Source: Synaphobranchus kaupii
Taxonomy: Eukaryota; Chordata; Actinopteri; Anguilliformes; Synaphobranchidae
NCBI GenBank assembly: GCA_029718625.1
Contig: CM056391.1
Span: forward strand, 26,514,281 to 26,578,280
Direction: 5' to 3'
Length of the DNA stretch: 64,000 bases
Shown here piece after piece: positions 25,397 to 38,319 of the stretch; within the stretch, counting starts at the first letter, position 1, and the number at the start of each line of letters is the position of its first letter. Under the pieces are notes generated by a model. The model was not told the origin of the DNA, searched no databases, and worked only from the letters and a program-made list of their open reading frames with translations. The translations under genes were made by a program, and so were the position numbers.

Positions 25397-25905
25397 CAGT
25401 GCCCAATGCCTGTGAAATAATTTACACCCTTGATAAACATGAACCTTCTTTAATTCAAACCACAAATTGTCAATTGAGTTCAAGTCTGATGACTGAGATG
25501 GTCAATGCAAAACAGTAATTTTGTGGTCAGTTAACTATTTCTTGATTCTGAAGTATGCTTGGTATCACTTGGCCTCATTCACTTTCTTTAAGATGTTTTA
25601 ATGAACATTCTGGCATTCACCAATGTTTTCTTATTTGGGATTTTTTTCTTCGGTAGAACAGAAGCTCAGGATGCAAACATCAGTTAATCCCGAGATGTTT
25701 GTACAAACGTTTTAAAGAAGGTCTTAAGAACAAATTTGTTCGTAGAGTGATTGGTGAATGAGGCCCATTGTCCTCTGGAAAGATAAATTGGTGGCCAAGT
25801 TTGAACTTGAGGTTTTTGGCAAAAATGCCTTGGTACTTGCTAGAGTTTGTGATTCCATTGACTATAACAAGAACCTCAAGACCAGTAGATACGAAACAAC
25901 CCTAT
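25397..25905. mobile_element. Tc1/mariner-like fragment split by a MITE
   Basis: Begins after a TA with CAGTGCCCAATGCCTGTGAA, resembling fish Tc1-type ends. After the MITE at 25571-25765 it resumes with TTGTCCTCTGGAAAGATAAA, which resembles antisense transposase sequence. The right end was not found, so the boundary is approximate. No open coding frame. Confidence 0.45.
25571..25765. mobile_element. MITE with GGCCTCATTCAC ends
   Basis: GGCCTCATTCAC (25571-25582) is matched by its exact reverse complement GTGAATGAGGCC (25754-25765). TCTTTAAGA-like and TCTTAAGAA-like inner segments also pair loosely. It lies inside the Tc1-like fragment, whose sequence is interrupted by it. Confidence 0.6.
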
Positions 25906-28540
25906 AAACAAACAACAAATGACTCTGTATTTTCTACTTCAGCAGGGGCAGTTTCAGTACTGTGGTTAGAGCATAAACAGCCAGAAATGATCTGAGAATT
26001 CTTTGCTCAGAAAGGTAAATAACTACTTAAAACCAATTTCCTTTTAAAATTCTGCCAGAGAAGGAAGAATATTTTAAATATGAACATGGTCTATGGTTGT
26101 TATGATTAGTGTATTCCCATGATGGTGATAATGAATATATATATATAAATATATATATATACATACAGTATGTTATTGTTGTTTTTGTTGAAATTCTCTT
26201 TTGTGTAATGGATTATATACTGCAGTTTTTTTTTTGCATCTAGTATATCTCAGAAAAGGACCATAATCTGCAGATGCAGTCAATCTTAATTCAAAATAAC
26301 TTCGACTTGACCTTTCTGAACAAACATCTCTTTGACCACCGAGACTTTAACAGGCTATAAATCAGAAACAATTTCTTTTAGGATGTAAACAGATATGAGA
26401 CTGTGCAAAATGCATTCTGGAAAAGAAAATGCTCACCGAACCACAAATCTGTCTCTCAGAGATTTGAAATGCTGCAGGCCCAGAGGTACACTAAATTGTA
26501 CATTGCTGCCAATTCCATATTTCTTGATTTGTCAAAATAAAGAAAAAAATGTAAAAGATAGGACAGAAAGCTAAGCAAGTCTGACAATGCTGGTGCCATA
26601 GCAGTGCAAGCCTCATTATCCTGGTTCAGCCCAGGCACCCAGTGCTTGCTAATGTTTCTCTGTATGAAACAATGATTAATATGGCTTCATTTTAAACTTT
26701 TTAAAAGTGGCTGTATTTGAACATCTGTGCATCTCTTTACTTGCCAAATTACTACATGTAACAGCAAACGGAATGGACAGTATTAGATTATAATATATAA
26801 AAGCTCTTTAACATCAGGCCAATCAGTATGGACCTCTTTAATGCACTTAGGGAAAGAGGGTTAAATGGGTAGTAAATTCCCAGCACACCTGAATATTCCT
26901 TAGACATGTTAAAAGCATTAGAGGCAATGAAATATCATTATTTAAATGAAAACAATTATTTACTTAGGGCATCCTGTAAGTTTAAAAGGAAATTGAATAA
27001 GCGGGTTAAAGTGCTTCCAGATTCCCCCCGCACGGCACTAAATCACAGTGGTTTGTGAGGCTACTGAGGGATTGAAAGGACCTGTTTCCATGGGCTGTGG
27101 TTCTTCAGTTTACACTGGCAAAAAAGCAGTTCCCCTCTTCTCGAGACAAATTTGTGGGTGCATGCAGGAGACACTGTTCTGATGTCGGTTACAGCAGTGA
27201 GACTTGATTGATGCCGATGCCTTCCAGGCACCGCAATCCAGGGTGTAGCAATGATTCGGGGGTTATCCACTCGTCAGTATAACATAGGCTATATCCTGTA
27301 AAGCAATGAATTCTTAGCCTATCCACAGTCAGTTTTCAAAATCATATCAGGATTCTGGTCATAACTATATTATATAGTGTGCAATCCAAAAGGGCAGTTT
27401 AGTGCCATATACAATCAGCCAATATAAAAATGGAATGTTATGCCTCTGAGGAAGAAAGTAATTTTCTTTGAAGCCATTGCAGTAAATGAGACACCTTATT
27501 GAAAGTGGAAGGCTGCAGTTTTTTTTTTGATGGCAAATAAAAGTTATTTCTTGATTTTATTTTGATGGTTATTATGTCTTATGACTGAATTCCCATAGAT
27601 CCTATACTGAGGGTATCCATTTTTCTCAGGGGTTTTGTTGACAGCTTGTAAGGCTCACCATTACTTTTGGTCTTTCAAATGTGGATGACTTCATATTTGT
27701 CTGTATTGTAGGCAACTGTAATATGTATTTGTTTGTACAAAAGCACTTGGCTGACTTTTCTTCAAGTTAGAAAAAAACTTGACTTTTCTTCATTTTGTTG
27801 GCAAATTCCTTTAATTTAAAATTATACACTGTATAGTACTCAATTTGTCTACACAAAAAATATATTGGTAAAAACATTAGAAGTAGTAGTAGTAGTATGT
27901 CCTACAAGTATCAAGGAATAGTGCCATCTATATTATTTGGATACAAGTAATGTGTATGCATGTGGTTAGTACCTTGATTCGATAAGTAATAATGTAATTT
28001 CTTATAATTTAAAGTTTTATGAAGGTTTAGGAATGATGAACCATTGTAAATACAATTGCCTGCATAAAGCTGGATCATCCATGTTCCTTGAGAACCATAT
28101 TTCTCTGAATTGGTTTTTCCTCCTTAAATGGATATATTTTCGCATTTGACTTCTCAGAGAGCATTATTGTTGGAATACTTTCAAAATATTTTGAGGAAAA
28201 ATGGTTCAGACAAAGGGAAATTCCTCCTTGGAATTTTACCTTCTGTGCATTGTTTCTTTTTCCTCTTAATTTGGAATCTGCTCCAAAACATGCTTGCAAA
28301 TACATGTGTGGAAATACATTACATGGCTCCACTTAATCACTACCTAATATATTTAGAAAATATAACATTATTTTATACGTTATTTTATTTTTGAGTGTAC
28401 AGTACAACATTTGCCATCCCACCCCACACACCTCCCACCCCTCTTGCGTGACTGTATGTGTAAGGGTTTGAGTGAGGGAAAACCAGACGCGACCGGACAA
28501 GGGATCAAATAAGCCGCTCACGAAAGTGAGGACCACTAAA
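25906..28540. other. No gene recognised
   Basis: AT-rich; contains an AT microsatellite at 26135-26162 and an AGT triplet run near 27880-27897. No domain in any frame. Confidence 0.5.
26135..26162. repeat. AT microsatellite
   Basis: (AT)n interrupted by AAAT, followed by ACATACAG. Confidence 0.9.
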
Positions 28541-28544
28541 AAGA

Positions 28545-29007
28545 TGTGTGTGTATTAACATAGAGACAATCACATGATTATTATTAAGCATTTATTTTAG
28601 TTTTGATTATTAGTAGATCAATTATATTGAGTTAAGTAATTAAACAATGTATTCTCTGTGAACACTGAGTAGGCTTTAAGCAGGCCTGCTGTGTCTCACT
28701 CCCACTGTGTCTCTTCCTTCACAATCTGCAGAGACAGGCAGTCTGTGAGATGGATGTTTTCGTTACTTGGTTTGAAGGTTAGAGGTTATCGAAAGACTAA
28801 ACACCAAGAAATGGATACCCTTGTCTCTGTATGTTTAGAAACAGCCCCTTGTGGCAAATCAGTAAAGCAATAAGAGATTGTGTATAAATGTCTTCTGTAT
28901 TCTGTTTTCAAGTTAGAGAGATTCTGGTAAGACTCTCTCTCAGTTTATCTCCAAATAAACTGAAATTCTTTTTCTTATTCTATTACATGGTTTTGTTGTG
29001 GCTATCA
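28545..29007 (+). mobile_element. Possible LTR-like promoter region
   Basis: A TATA-like GTATAAATG near 28881 is followed about 80 bp later by an AAATAAA polyadenylation-like signal (28954-28960) and a T-rich stretch. This spacing is typical of the U3-R-U5 layout of retroviral-type LTRs. Ends of TG...CA type can be chosen, but no matching target duplication was found. The boundaries and the call are tentative. Confidence 0.25.
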
Positions 29008-29279
29008 AATGTATAATATGAACATTTAAAATCGTGAGGGAATTGGGGCGGGACTTGATAAGCAGTCTGCTTTTTTCCCGTATCCCTTTTCGGCAGGAAA
29101 TGTATTTGTTAAATGCATATTACAGAAATGTGATGCAATGTGACTATACACATGCCGAAATAAACAAATAAACTGTAAACTGGTTCTGTTTGGACAGACT
29201 TGCTCACTGTGGGTTGAAAGGGAAAAATCCACGACAATAGGGTTCTGCATCAAATGTGATGGAACCAGACAGGTGCAAT

Positions 29280-30062
29280 GTTGAGAATCTTTCACTTGTG
29301 ATTCGGTTTGTCTGTAATTCGGTTCCTGAGGAGCATTTGATTGGTTTACTGGACTTGATTGGGTTGGATGCAGAATATATAACAACAGAAATGCTCAAAC
29401 ACCTGTCCAGTGAAGGTTACAGTGCTGATAATATAATCAGCCAATTTTATGATGGCGCATCAGTCATGAGTGGGATCAGGGGTGGGGTTCAAGCATTGTT
29501 GCAACTGAAGCTTGGCAGGCTCATTCCTTATGTACATTGCTACAACCATCAGCTGCACCTAGCAGTGGTGCATGCCATTCAGGAAGAGCCATGCGCCAAA
29601 ACATTCTTTGAACTCTCCGGCTCACTACATTCCTTCGTTCGCCATCATTATGTAGCCCAGAACTATAATGCACCCTCTCTTAAAAGGTTACTCGAGATAC
29701 GGTGGACCAGGTAGACAATGAGGATGCCATCTTGAACATTTTGTCAGCGATTTCTGAAGATAGTGTGGCAGCAATGGCTTTACACAGAGGCATCAGGGCT
29801 CCTAGTACAACTCAGGAAGCATCATTTTTTTTAAATTGGTAAATTCCTCATCAAAATTTTTGGTGTCTTGAAGCCAGCAAATTCTATTCTGCAGGCTAAG
29901 GCTGTGGATCTTTGCAGTGCTGGGGAGGTTATCAGTGCCTCACTGCAAGCTTTAAAAGATATCCGAGAAGATGATTCATGGGATAATTTTGAGATATTAG
30001 ACAGCCCCACTGCTACAAAAAGAAGGAGAACAATGAGCAAACAGCTCATAGACAGTTTTGTT
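29280..30062 (+). pseudogene. hAT-type transposase fragment (ZMYM1-like)
   Basis: An open stretch to 29713 contains HLIGLLDLIGLDAEYI, then ISQFYDGASVMSG and VHCYNHQLHLAVVHA. These are characteristic of hAT-derived proteins with the DUF4371 / zinc-finger MYM-type 1 RNase H-like fold. It stops after LEIRWTR. The reading resumes in another frame near 29840-30062 with VLKPANSILQAKAVDL and the basic segment KRRRTMSKQL. The N-terminal zinc finger and the C-terminal dimerisation region are absent, and a frameshift lies between 29714 and 29840. It is joined directly to an antisense CR1 LINE at 30066. Confidence 0.75.
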
Positions 30063-30065
30063 CTA

Positions 30066-30812
30066 TCCACCGTTGGTCAAAAGTCCTAGCATTTCAAGCC
30101 TTTCCTCATAAAACTTATCTTTTATACCCGGGATCAATCTGGTTGCCCTTCTTTGGACCTTTTCCAGCGCCTCTATATCTTTCTTGTAGTAAGGTCCCCA
30201 GAACTGCAGACAGTACTCTAAGTGTGGTCTGACAAGGGCATTGTATAGTGTGAGTATGATCTCCTTAGATTTATACTCAATACTCCTGGCTATGTATCCC
30301 AGCATCCTGTTGGCTTTTTTTTACCGCTACAGCACATTGACCAGACCCTGATAGGCTTTGATCGACTATTACTCCCAAGTCTTTTTCTGCATGTGCACAT
30401 TCTAGTTTTGTACCCCGCATAAAGTAATCCTGCCCTATGTTTTTATTCCCCACATGTAGAACTTTACATATAGTTATATTGAATTTCATTTGCCAGGTTT
30501 CTGCCCACTTCTGGAATTTGCTTAAATCTTCTTGGATTACCTTAGTAGCTTCCAGACAGTTGGCTAAACCTCCCAGTTTTGTATCATCCGCAAATTTAAC
30601 TAATGTACTTTCAATATCCACATCTAGGTCATTTATGTAAATGAGGAAGAGCAGTGGACCCAGAACCGAACCCTGTGGAACTCCACTTCCCACTTTACCC
30701 TGCTCAGATAAGATCCCTCCTACTACCCTTTGTGTTCTATCCCGTAACCAGTTCCGAACCCACTCTGAAATGCTTTTGGAAGTCTAAGTATATAATATCA
30801 TAGGCCTTGCTC
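30066..30812 (-). pseudogene. CR1-like LINE reverse transcriptase, 5'-truncated
   Basis: On the minus strand the reverse transcriptase core reads SGVPQGSVLGPLLFLIYIND, then the catalytic FADDTKLGG near 30590. The thumb region follows with AEKDLGVIVDQ. After a frameshift near 30310, at an A/T run, comes ALVRPHLEYC and EALEKVQRRATRLIPG. Upstream, KAYDIIYLDFQK is joined directly to a VRNWLRD-like segment, so part of the palm is also deleted. No endonuclease domain is present. The FADD box and the RPHLEYC/QRRATR pattern are typical of the CR1 clade. 5'-truncation is the usual outcome of LINE insertion. Confidence 0.8.
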
Positions 30813-33800
30813 CCATCTAGACACACGTGCGGTGTGGTTGCAAGGATACACAAACACACACACACACAAATATATGCAAACGAGGGGAAAAAGCCTGTGA
30901 ACTGTATGGCACACACAGTGCCCTAAATAAAAAGGTGCCCCCCCTAAATTTCTGTCTGCCCCGCCCAATCACAGCAGTCTAGAACCGGGGCTGCTATCAC
31001 CTCAGTTATATGGCTCTAACTGTAAATCATTAGATTACATGCAATCCAGGTTCTCTGTACTGTAGATAAACTTAACAACGGGACAAGACTTTTGGGCTCT
31101 TGCCAGTGGACAGCCATGCTGTTATTGTTTTACTACAATAAAAGTATCCATGATCGAAACCACAATGAGATGTCATGGTATTATTGTGGGGGGAAACCCC
31201 TAGTGGCCAGAGATGAAACTGCACCAGCTGGAAGGTAGAAGTGGATAAGCTGCTTTGTTTATGGTATGCTATCTTTTTATTTGCCGTATTGTGTTTTATT
31301 GTTTTTTATGACTGATATTAGAAGACAGATTAAATAGTCAGATAAAAATGTAATGACATTGTGGTACATGCATGCATTCTGAGCAGATGGATAATATAAT
31401 GGCAAGCCTCAGGAGTTTATTGAATAAATACAGAAATTAATAAAACACTTGAAATTATGTTTTAGACTAGTTTTTGCAACTTAAATTAATTATTGTCAAT
31501 GTGTTGTTGAATGCCTTGTGTCTTTCCCTGAGTTTTCTGTGTATCGTTATAGTAAGCCAGCATCAGGCCCATAACTGGATGTCTCGAGAACCTCCAGAAT
31601 CCTAATGCTATGTACAAATACAATTACTGAGACTGAGCCCCAGATTTAATCTAACCACAATGGTCCTGATTTACTAAGACCAAAAACTTTTCGCACATGC
31701 AAAACTGTTATTGGTTTTGCTTGTGCTAAAAGGTTTTGCACACGCTAAAGGTCTTAGAAAATCAGGCCCAATGTGTTCTATTGTTACACACCTTGTACGA
31801 CTTTATTTCAATTCTTTTCAGTTTTCCTTTGAAATTTCCTTTGATGGAAAAAAAAGGTTGTGTAGAAAACATGAAGCACCTGTTTGAACGGAGTTAAAGA
31901 AAAGTAATTTGCGGTTACATTAAATATGGGCTTGAGGGTTTAAATCGAACACCAGCAAACACGCCAGCATTCTAATTGCTAGAATAATAAGAGTGTCTTC
32001 TCACAGAGTGCTAGGCAACTCACTTAAGTAATTGGTTCATAATGCGCGATTGCCTGGCAGGTGCATTTTCAAATAAATCTTAGCCTGTTAGAAAATATTC
32101 TGTCAGAATATCAAAGCACAACGTATGTGTCTGTGTACCTAGTTCTGTCTACGGTGTGCGCCGCTGGTTATGCCATAACCAATTTATTTTTAAAGACTCA
32201 ATTAGCCCTGAGGCTACAGAGGATATGAGTCATGGAAGTCCTATGAGCTTTCTTTCATCAAGCATTTTTCACTTCATTAAGTTTCAAAGACAGCAATGAC
32301 CAGGTGCTCTGTATGTTTTTTTCTATAAAGACAAATGTTTTCAGCTGTTCTGCAGTATTCAATGAAAGTCCATAAAAAAGCATTTGCACATGGCCAAGAT
32401 ATTTGACTTGTTAATGCCCTAAACAATTCCTCAGCAAATAGCTGGAGTGAACATTTTGCCAAAATTAGGCTGTTGGTCCATTTGTCATATTCTGTTTATG
32501 AACATAGTTGTCGTCACCACTCGCGGTGTACCAAAAGCCCCTTTTGTATCAAAAACATGATACGCGGAAATCAAAATAACATAGTGAGCATTGATTTCTT
32601 TCTTGATCTATAGGTGATGAGTATGGAAGTGTGATAGCTCAAAGTGTGCATTTATGTATTTCGCAAACAATTTTCTTAACATTATTATACTTTGTTCATC
32701 AAAATGGCCATTAAAAAGATCAATGCCTTATGTCAATATCTGTCCATGAGGACATACTGAAAAACAAGTTTTCATAGCAATTGTTGTCTAATAACGTAAG
32801 TGTACTCAGGAACGCTCTTTGGTCCAGAATAAGCATCCTACATTGCTGATGTTTTGAGTGCAGGCTAGGAGACAAATGTTTTCTTGGAAATGTCAGCTTT
32901 GTTTTAAAGTCTTAGCACGACCTTCAGCAGCAATAGAAGCCGAAGGCTTCAAACATTAAGACAGCAACAAAAATAGTGGAGAGCCCATAGTGAAGTATTT
33001 TTGGGCATAAGTAAACCAACCCATTGTGTAAAGTAAAGACAACTCAATGTACACTGACAGAAGGTATAACCCCCGCCTGTATAATAAAAACCCACAGCAA
33101 AGCAGTACTGGAACATGTAAGACTGTGACTGATGGCCCGGTCTGATGGTTTCTATGCATCCCTTTGTATCCGGGAGTGTTGGGATACATCACAGCAGTGT
33201 GAGGCCCAGTGTTCATTAAATTGGGGTGATCCAGTATAGGCCAGGAGAATAGGGGAGGGGGCTGGACTCTTTTCTGTTGTTCTCCACTTTCACTTCCTCA
33301 ATCAACTGCTATCACTTGAAAGGGTACCTTCATTGAAAGCATGATTCCCATGTATCAGCAAGGATGAAGATTTGAATCAAGATGTGCCTAAAAACAGGAA
33401 AACAAAGGCATTTCTGGGAGGGAAAGCATATCAAACTGTATCAAACTGTAATTTTATATCACTTTTATCAGTATCACTGTAATTAGTTGGTCAGTTGCTG
33501 TGATATTTGAAGTGTTCTGTTTTTGAAATAATGCTGCCGCACCTTCCCTTGACTTAAAACATTACCTTCATTCATGAATCTTTCACCAATCTGTGAAGTG
33601 TATACTTACAAACATTTCTTTGTATCGCCAAACAGAATCAATTTCTCTGGACTGCGGACGATCTGGACTGATACAGTCATTAACATTTAGACGTAATGAT
33701 TCCATTCCCGTATGCCGCAGGATAGAGAAATGAGAAATATTATGAAGCATTAATAAATGTTAAATCTGTTTAGCATGTGGCTGTTTGTGAGAGTTGATAT

Positions 33801-34164
33801 TGGGGGGTTACGGCCTTGCGCTGCCACGATCCATCAGAAAGCAATTATTTGCAGGCCCTGCCTCGTAGCGCCACTCAAAAAAGATTTATTATCTCAAAGG
33901 TGTACATTTGCATGGTCCACAGTGGAAAATGGTCTGTCAAGACTAAAGCAGGTGCATGACAAATGGATTGGAAACTTTTAAATAGCAATCCAATGCAACC
34001 CTTTTATAAAACAATTGGAGTGTTATATATAGAGACAGATGGCTAATTTTTCATAAATGGAGTGTGTAATAGTCAAAATATTTTGTCATCAGAATAATAA
34101 TTGCTGTTAGTTGTAAGGCACCCTCTTTGATGTCCAAGTGATTGTCCTGTTTGGATGAAAACTG
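30813..34164. other. No gene; one short MITE
   Basis: Contains a CA-rich patch near 30855-30868 and the MITE at 31663-31768. Otherwise AT-rich with no supported coding sequence. Confidence 0.5.
31663..31768. mobile_element. Short palindromic MITE (TCCTGATTT ends)
   Basis: GTCCTGATTTACTAAGACC and GGTCTTAGAAAATCAGGCC pair as inverted repeats at 17 of 19 positions. Inner parts (GCACATGCAAAAC, GTTTTGCTTGTGC) also pair. Total 106 bp, no coding capacity. Confidence 0.6.
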
Positions 34165-34560
34165 TAAGAAAATCATAAGGAAGCACAATGTTTCCTTCTG
34201 TTTTTATGCAGACGGCACCCAACTGTATTTGCCTGTGAATCCAAATGACTCTACAAATTTTGTCACCCTTAGTCAGTGCTTGAAGGACATAAAGTGCTGG
34301 ATGTCTCAGAATGTTTTTACAGTTGAATGAGGATAAATCAGAGGTAATTGTGTTTGGTCCATGCTGCCCCGGTGAGTTAATTCCTGACAATCTTGGTAGC
34401 CTGTCAGCAAATGTAAAGCCTTTTGCCAGGAATTTAGGAGTCATATTTGACTCAGACCTATTTTACCTATTTCTCTTTTTATTGAACATGTTTTTTTTAA
34501 TTGTTAATCACTTTGTAAACTTGTTTTAAGAAAAGTGCTATACAAATTTATTTCTCCACG
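34165..34560 (+). pseudogene. L2-clade LINE fragment with 3' tail
   Basis: Two overlapping frames give RKHNVSFCFYADGTQLYLPV, then CLKDIKCWMSQN, and after a frameshift LQLNEDKSEVIVFGP and NLGVIFDSDL, typical of fish L2-type reverse transcriptase. The catalytic YADD box reads YADG, so even this fragment is inactive. The sequence then jumps to an L2-like 3' end (AAGTGCTATACAAATTTATT) at about 34530-34552, so most of the C-terminal coding region is deleted. Confidence 0.75.
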
Positions 34561-37384
34561 TTTAAGCGTATCCTATGTATCCTATCTCTGGTCTCTGCAT
34601 GAAAAGGATGCAAAATCTTTTCTTCATTATATATTCTTCATTAGTTCAGCACTTTCAACAAGGAAGAAGGCTTTCACATCTTTGAAACTGAAAATGCCAT
34701 GCCGGCGTAAAACTGCTGCATTGAGGAAGACACTTTCCACATCTGTATTCACACAGGCCTAAGTGTTGTATTGCTCTCCCTCGTTCCGTCTGGAATCACA
34801 GGAGTATTCTCACAGTTTTATTCTCACTCATTTTTTGTCAGCCCCCTTCTAAAACTGGGGCGCTTGGGAGTGGTGTGAAAATCACAATAATGTAAGGGCT
34901 AACCCTCAATAAAGCATTTAAGGCAATGCCATAATGATGGTGACACTTAATCTCATTAATCTTTCCCATTCATTTTTCATTAAATAGTTTTAACTGACTC
35001 GGCATCTACAGTATATTTCCATCATGCATTAGGCGATGCATAGAATTTCAGATAATTTATTACTTTTCATATGCTGGATGTTGTCTCAGGAACAAAGGAA
35101 GCACACAGATTTTCTATATTCGGATACATTTTTTATATGCCCGCATATTAACGTGTGATCAATTGAGTCTCATTACCACCGTATACGGTAAAATCATTTC
35201 CTTCCTTCCATAATATTTATTGATACACTGATTACACCGAAAGTGCAAATACATTCTCAGGTTTAATTTTCCAAAAAAGGGGAACCATCTCCACAGTGTG
35301 TTTTACCAAAATAGATCATTTCAATATGCTGGCACACATCTTGGTTGTCCATAACAGACTTCTGACTGTTGTCAAGCTCTCGAATTAAATATCCAATTAT
35401 TGGGCTCAAATGCCGTATCTGTGCTCTTTACATATGTTTCCTGTTACTTTATGCTAATATGAGAAAAAATAACTTTTCTTCAGGGGTTGCCTAAAGAGAA
35501 GGCTGATAAGAAAACAGCGAGTGCACAGAAGAATTGAGCACATACTATAATTTTAATGCATTTTTAAAAAGGAAGTCCAAGGCTTTTAATCCGCGGACTT
35601 CCAAGAAAACGATTGACAGGCAGTCGCAGCACCTTAGGAGGTAATGGATATTCTAACCTCCATTTCCACTTATTTGCAGTGGAGGTTGACGTCTGCCAGT
35701 AGTGATAATAGACCAGCAGGATGTGATGGGTAGCGAGGGATGTATACAGGCCTTGGTAAGCACTGTCTGACTGGCCGCAGCCTTCAAACTAACTCTTAAT
35801 GTCTGTGGGTAGATAATCCTGACACATCAGCCCAGCTTTATAGTGCAGCTGTGCTCTGGTAGAGAATACCTGGCTTAGATGCAGCTTACTCCACCTGCTC
35901 TCCCCCCACCCCTTTCACTGGGACAGTCACTGCTGTATGCTACTGATCACAGCACAGACTTAAAATAGTGCTTCCATGGTTAATTGGGGTGGCTCGGTGT
36001 TGGTGTGGCTTGGCGCACTGTAAATTGCATGCACCCTGAATATGCAGAAAGGCCATAATTATCAGAAAGGAAAAGGGTTTTTTAAGATTTGGTTATGGAA
36101 GCACAAAATTACATATAATGGGAAAATGCCATACAAACGCACCTTATTGCACCGTGATGCTGTATTGAGTAATTATTTCAGCAACACGCATACATTCCAG
36201 GTTATGTATCTTATTCCATAATACTATGTAATATAGGGTTAGGACTAGGTCTTATTTTATTATTCATGTCTTATTTAATGAAACCCCCTGGTAAATAAGG
36301 CTTACTTGATTCCACACATCAATGGATCCTCTAGAACAAATGTTGAGCATACAAAACACATTATCACATTATTGCATATTATAAAATAAGTATTATTTTA
36401 AGTTGCACAGTTAAGAAATACCATCCATACACCAGTGTTATTAATGCCAGAATTTAAACTTCAAATAAGATTTAATGAAGGATATGTCATTATAAAACAG
36501 TCAGAAAGGAAAGTTTCTGCTCCCCATTTTAAATACCTTGCTTGAACCTTTGCCAACAGATCAAAGCCCATGGATAGTTATAATTTTAATGTTGTATTCA
36601 AGGTTAAGAAAGAAATGTGTCATGATTGACAAATCAAAGAAAGTCATCTCAAGAGAGCATCTTTTGTAGCTGGAATTTCTTGGCTTCTTTCAAGTTTGGA
36701 AATGAAGTAATGAATTTATTACAGCTCTTTCACCCCCTTCGGTTAAAAAGTTTTGCCTAACATGCTGCTCTATTAAAGATCTGAGGAAGCTGACACATTT
36801 TCTTTACTTGACATTTTTGTATAGAATCGCAAAGAAGGAGTAATTTTAAGTTGCCAATGTACCATACCATGGGTCACCATTTATCAAGTTCTCACCTGAA
36901 TCTCAGTCAACCCTCAGCATGAGGTCAGTAGAGCCTTCTTTGATCACACATGTTGGACAATTATCACATTACACATCCCCAGTCATGCAAGTGAATTGGC
37001 ACTTAACAATGACTGACAGCAATGTCCCCACACTGTCACATGCTGCGGTCAGTGTGGCTATTAGAACCACTGGTGTGGCAGTTGCATATTTCTAGTTTCT
37101 ACATTATTATTTGTGATATACACAGCAAAATGTCCAGAGTGTTAATTCAATTCTTACAGAGTAGACATGAGTCCAATACAACCTTTCTTAAAACCATAAT
37201 AATATACATATTTTTTTAACTTTTCAATAAGCATCAGGCCTTTGAGGGTTTCCTGGTATGCTTTCAACATGTAACTTGCATTAGGCTGTCCAAGACGAAA
37301 GCAGTTGAAATCCATCTCAAAGTCCAACAGGCATTTCTTGATGCCGTCTCCTTAATGAACACTAATTTACATCAGCAAGATACA
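34561..37384. other. No gene recognised
   Basis: Mostly AT-rich. Short GC-richer stretches near 35590-35900 carry no open frame with a recognisable domain. Confidence 0.5.
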
Positions 37385-37801
37385 GTGAATCAGCGAGGAC
37401 CATTTCAAATCGGATGTACTCCAAGGGGCCTTCCTGCAAGCCCTTAACGAAGAACTAAAAGACCAATTGGCAACCCGTGATGAATCCAGTTCACTGAACA
37501 GTCTCATCAGTCTCGCCATATCAGTCGACAATCGCCTCCGGGCCAGGGCCCGGGAGAGGAAGAAGGGCCAGCCACGCGCTCCATTCTCCACACTCCACTC
37601 CAGTGTTCTCTCACCTCCCGGCAAAGCACCTACCTCGACGCCTGCTCCCGCAGATGAAGAACCCATGCAGTTGGGCAAGGTCTCTATCGATGCTGAAGAA
37701 CGTCGCCGGAGGATCCGCACCAATTCCTGCATGTACTGTGGCAATCCCGACCATCATTTAGCCGCCTGTCCAATTCGCCCAAAAGGCGCGGCTCGCCAGT
37801 A
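37385..37801 (+). pseudogene. Gypsy gag C-terminal part with CCHC zinc knuckle
   Basis: The open frame begins in mid-domain (FLQALNEELKDQLATRD), passes an arginine-rich stretch, and ends with a zinc knuckle. The CCHC pattern C-x2-C-x4-H-x4-C (CMYCGNPDHHLAAC) spans 37728-37769. A stop follows at 37800-37802. The capsid N-terminal part is missing upstream. Such Gag proteins package retrotransposon RNA in the cytoplasm; this fragment cannot assemble a particle. Confidence 0.85.
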
Positions 37802-37859
37802 AGACTGGGCGTACTGGCGAGCCCTATCTCCACTGTCCACTCAGGTCAGAACCTAGTCG

Positions 37860-38175
37860 AACTCAAAGCAACCCTTCTTTGGAAGAGTCAAGTCACGTCG
37901 TCCTTTGCTCTAGTCGACTCTGGAGCCGACGCCAATTTTATTGACGCTTCCTTTGTCAAAAAGTCCGGAAATTCCTGTGGAATCCTTGTCCTCATTTCTG
38001 CACTCGCATTGGATGGAAGAAGTCTGGGGCTAGTCACACAGTCCACCGCTCCACTCCAGCTTGTGCTGTCCGGTAATCACCACAAAACTATCCAGTTCTA
38101 CTTGATTCACTCCACGCAATCCCCATTGGTGCTCGGCCAAACCTGGCTACACCTCCACAACCCACACATCAACTA
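37860..38175 (+). pseudogene. Gypsy aspartic protease remnant
   Basis: The active-site motif LVDSGADANFID is encoded around 37910-37945, with DSGA at 37916-37927, typical of retropepsins of Gypsy elements. The frame continues through LVLGQTWLHLHNPHI to a stop near 38174. It lies in a different frame from the gag knuckle, which would be continuous in an intact element of this kind. Protease normally cuts the Gag-Pol polyprotein. Confidence 0.75.
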
Positions 38176-38319
38176 GTGTACAGCCCAGGTTCAGGACTGC
38201 AGCTCTCACTGCCTGGCTAACTGCCTGCGATTGGCTTTGCCCCCTCCGGGGATAAAGAGGGCCACACAAGACCATCCTGAACCCAATTTAACCTGTGTTC
38301 CTAACCACTACCATGATCT

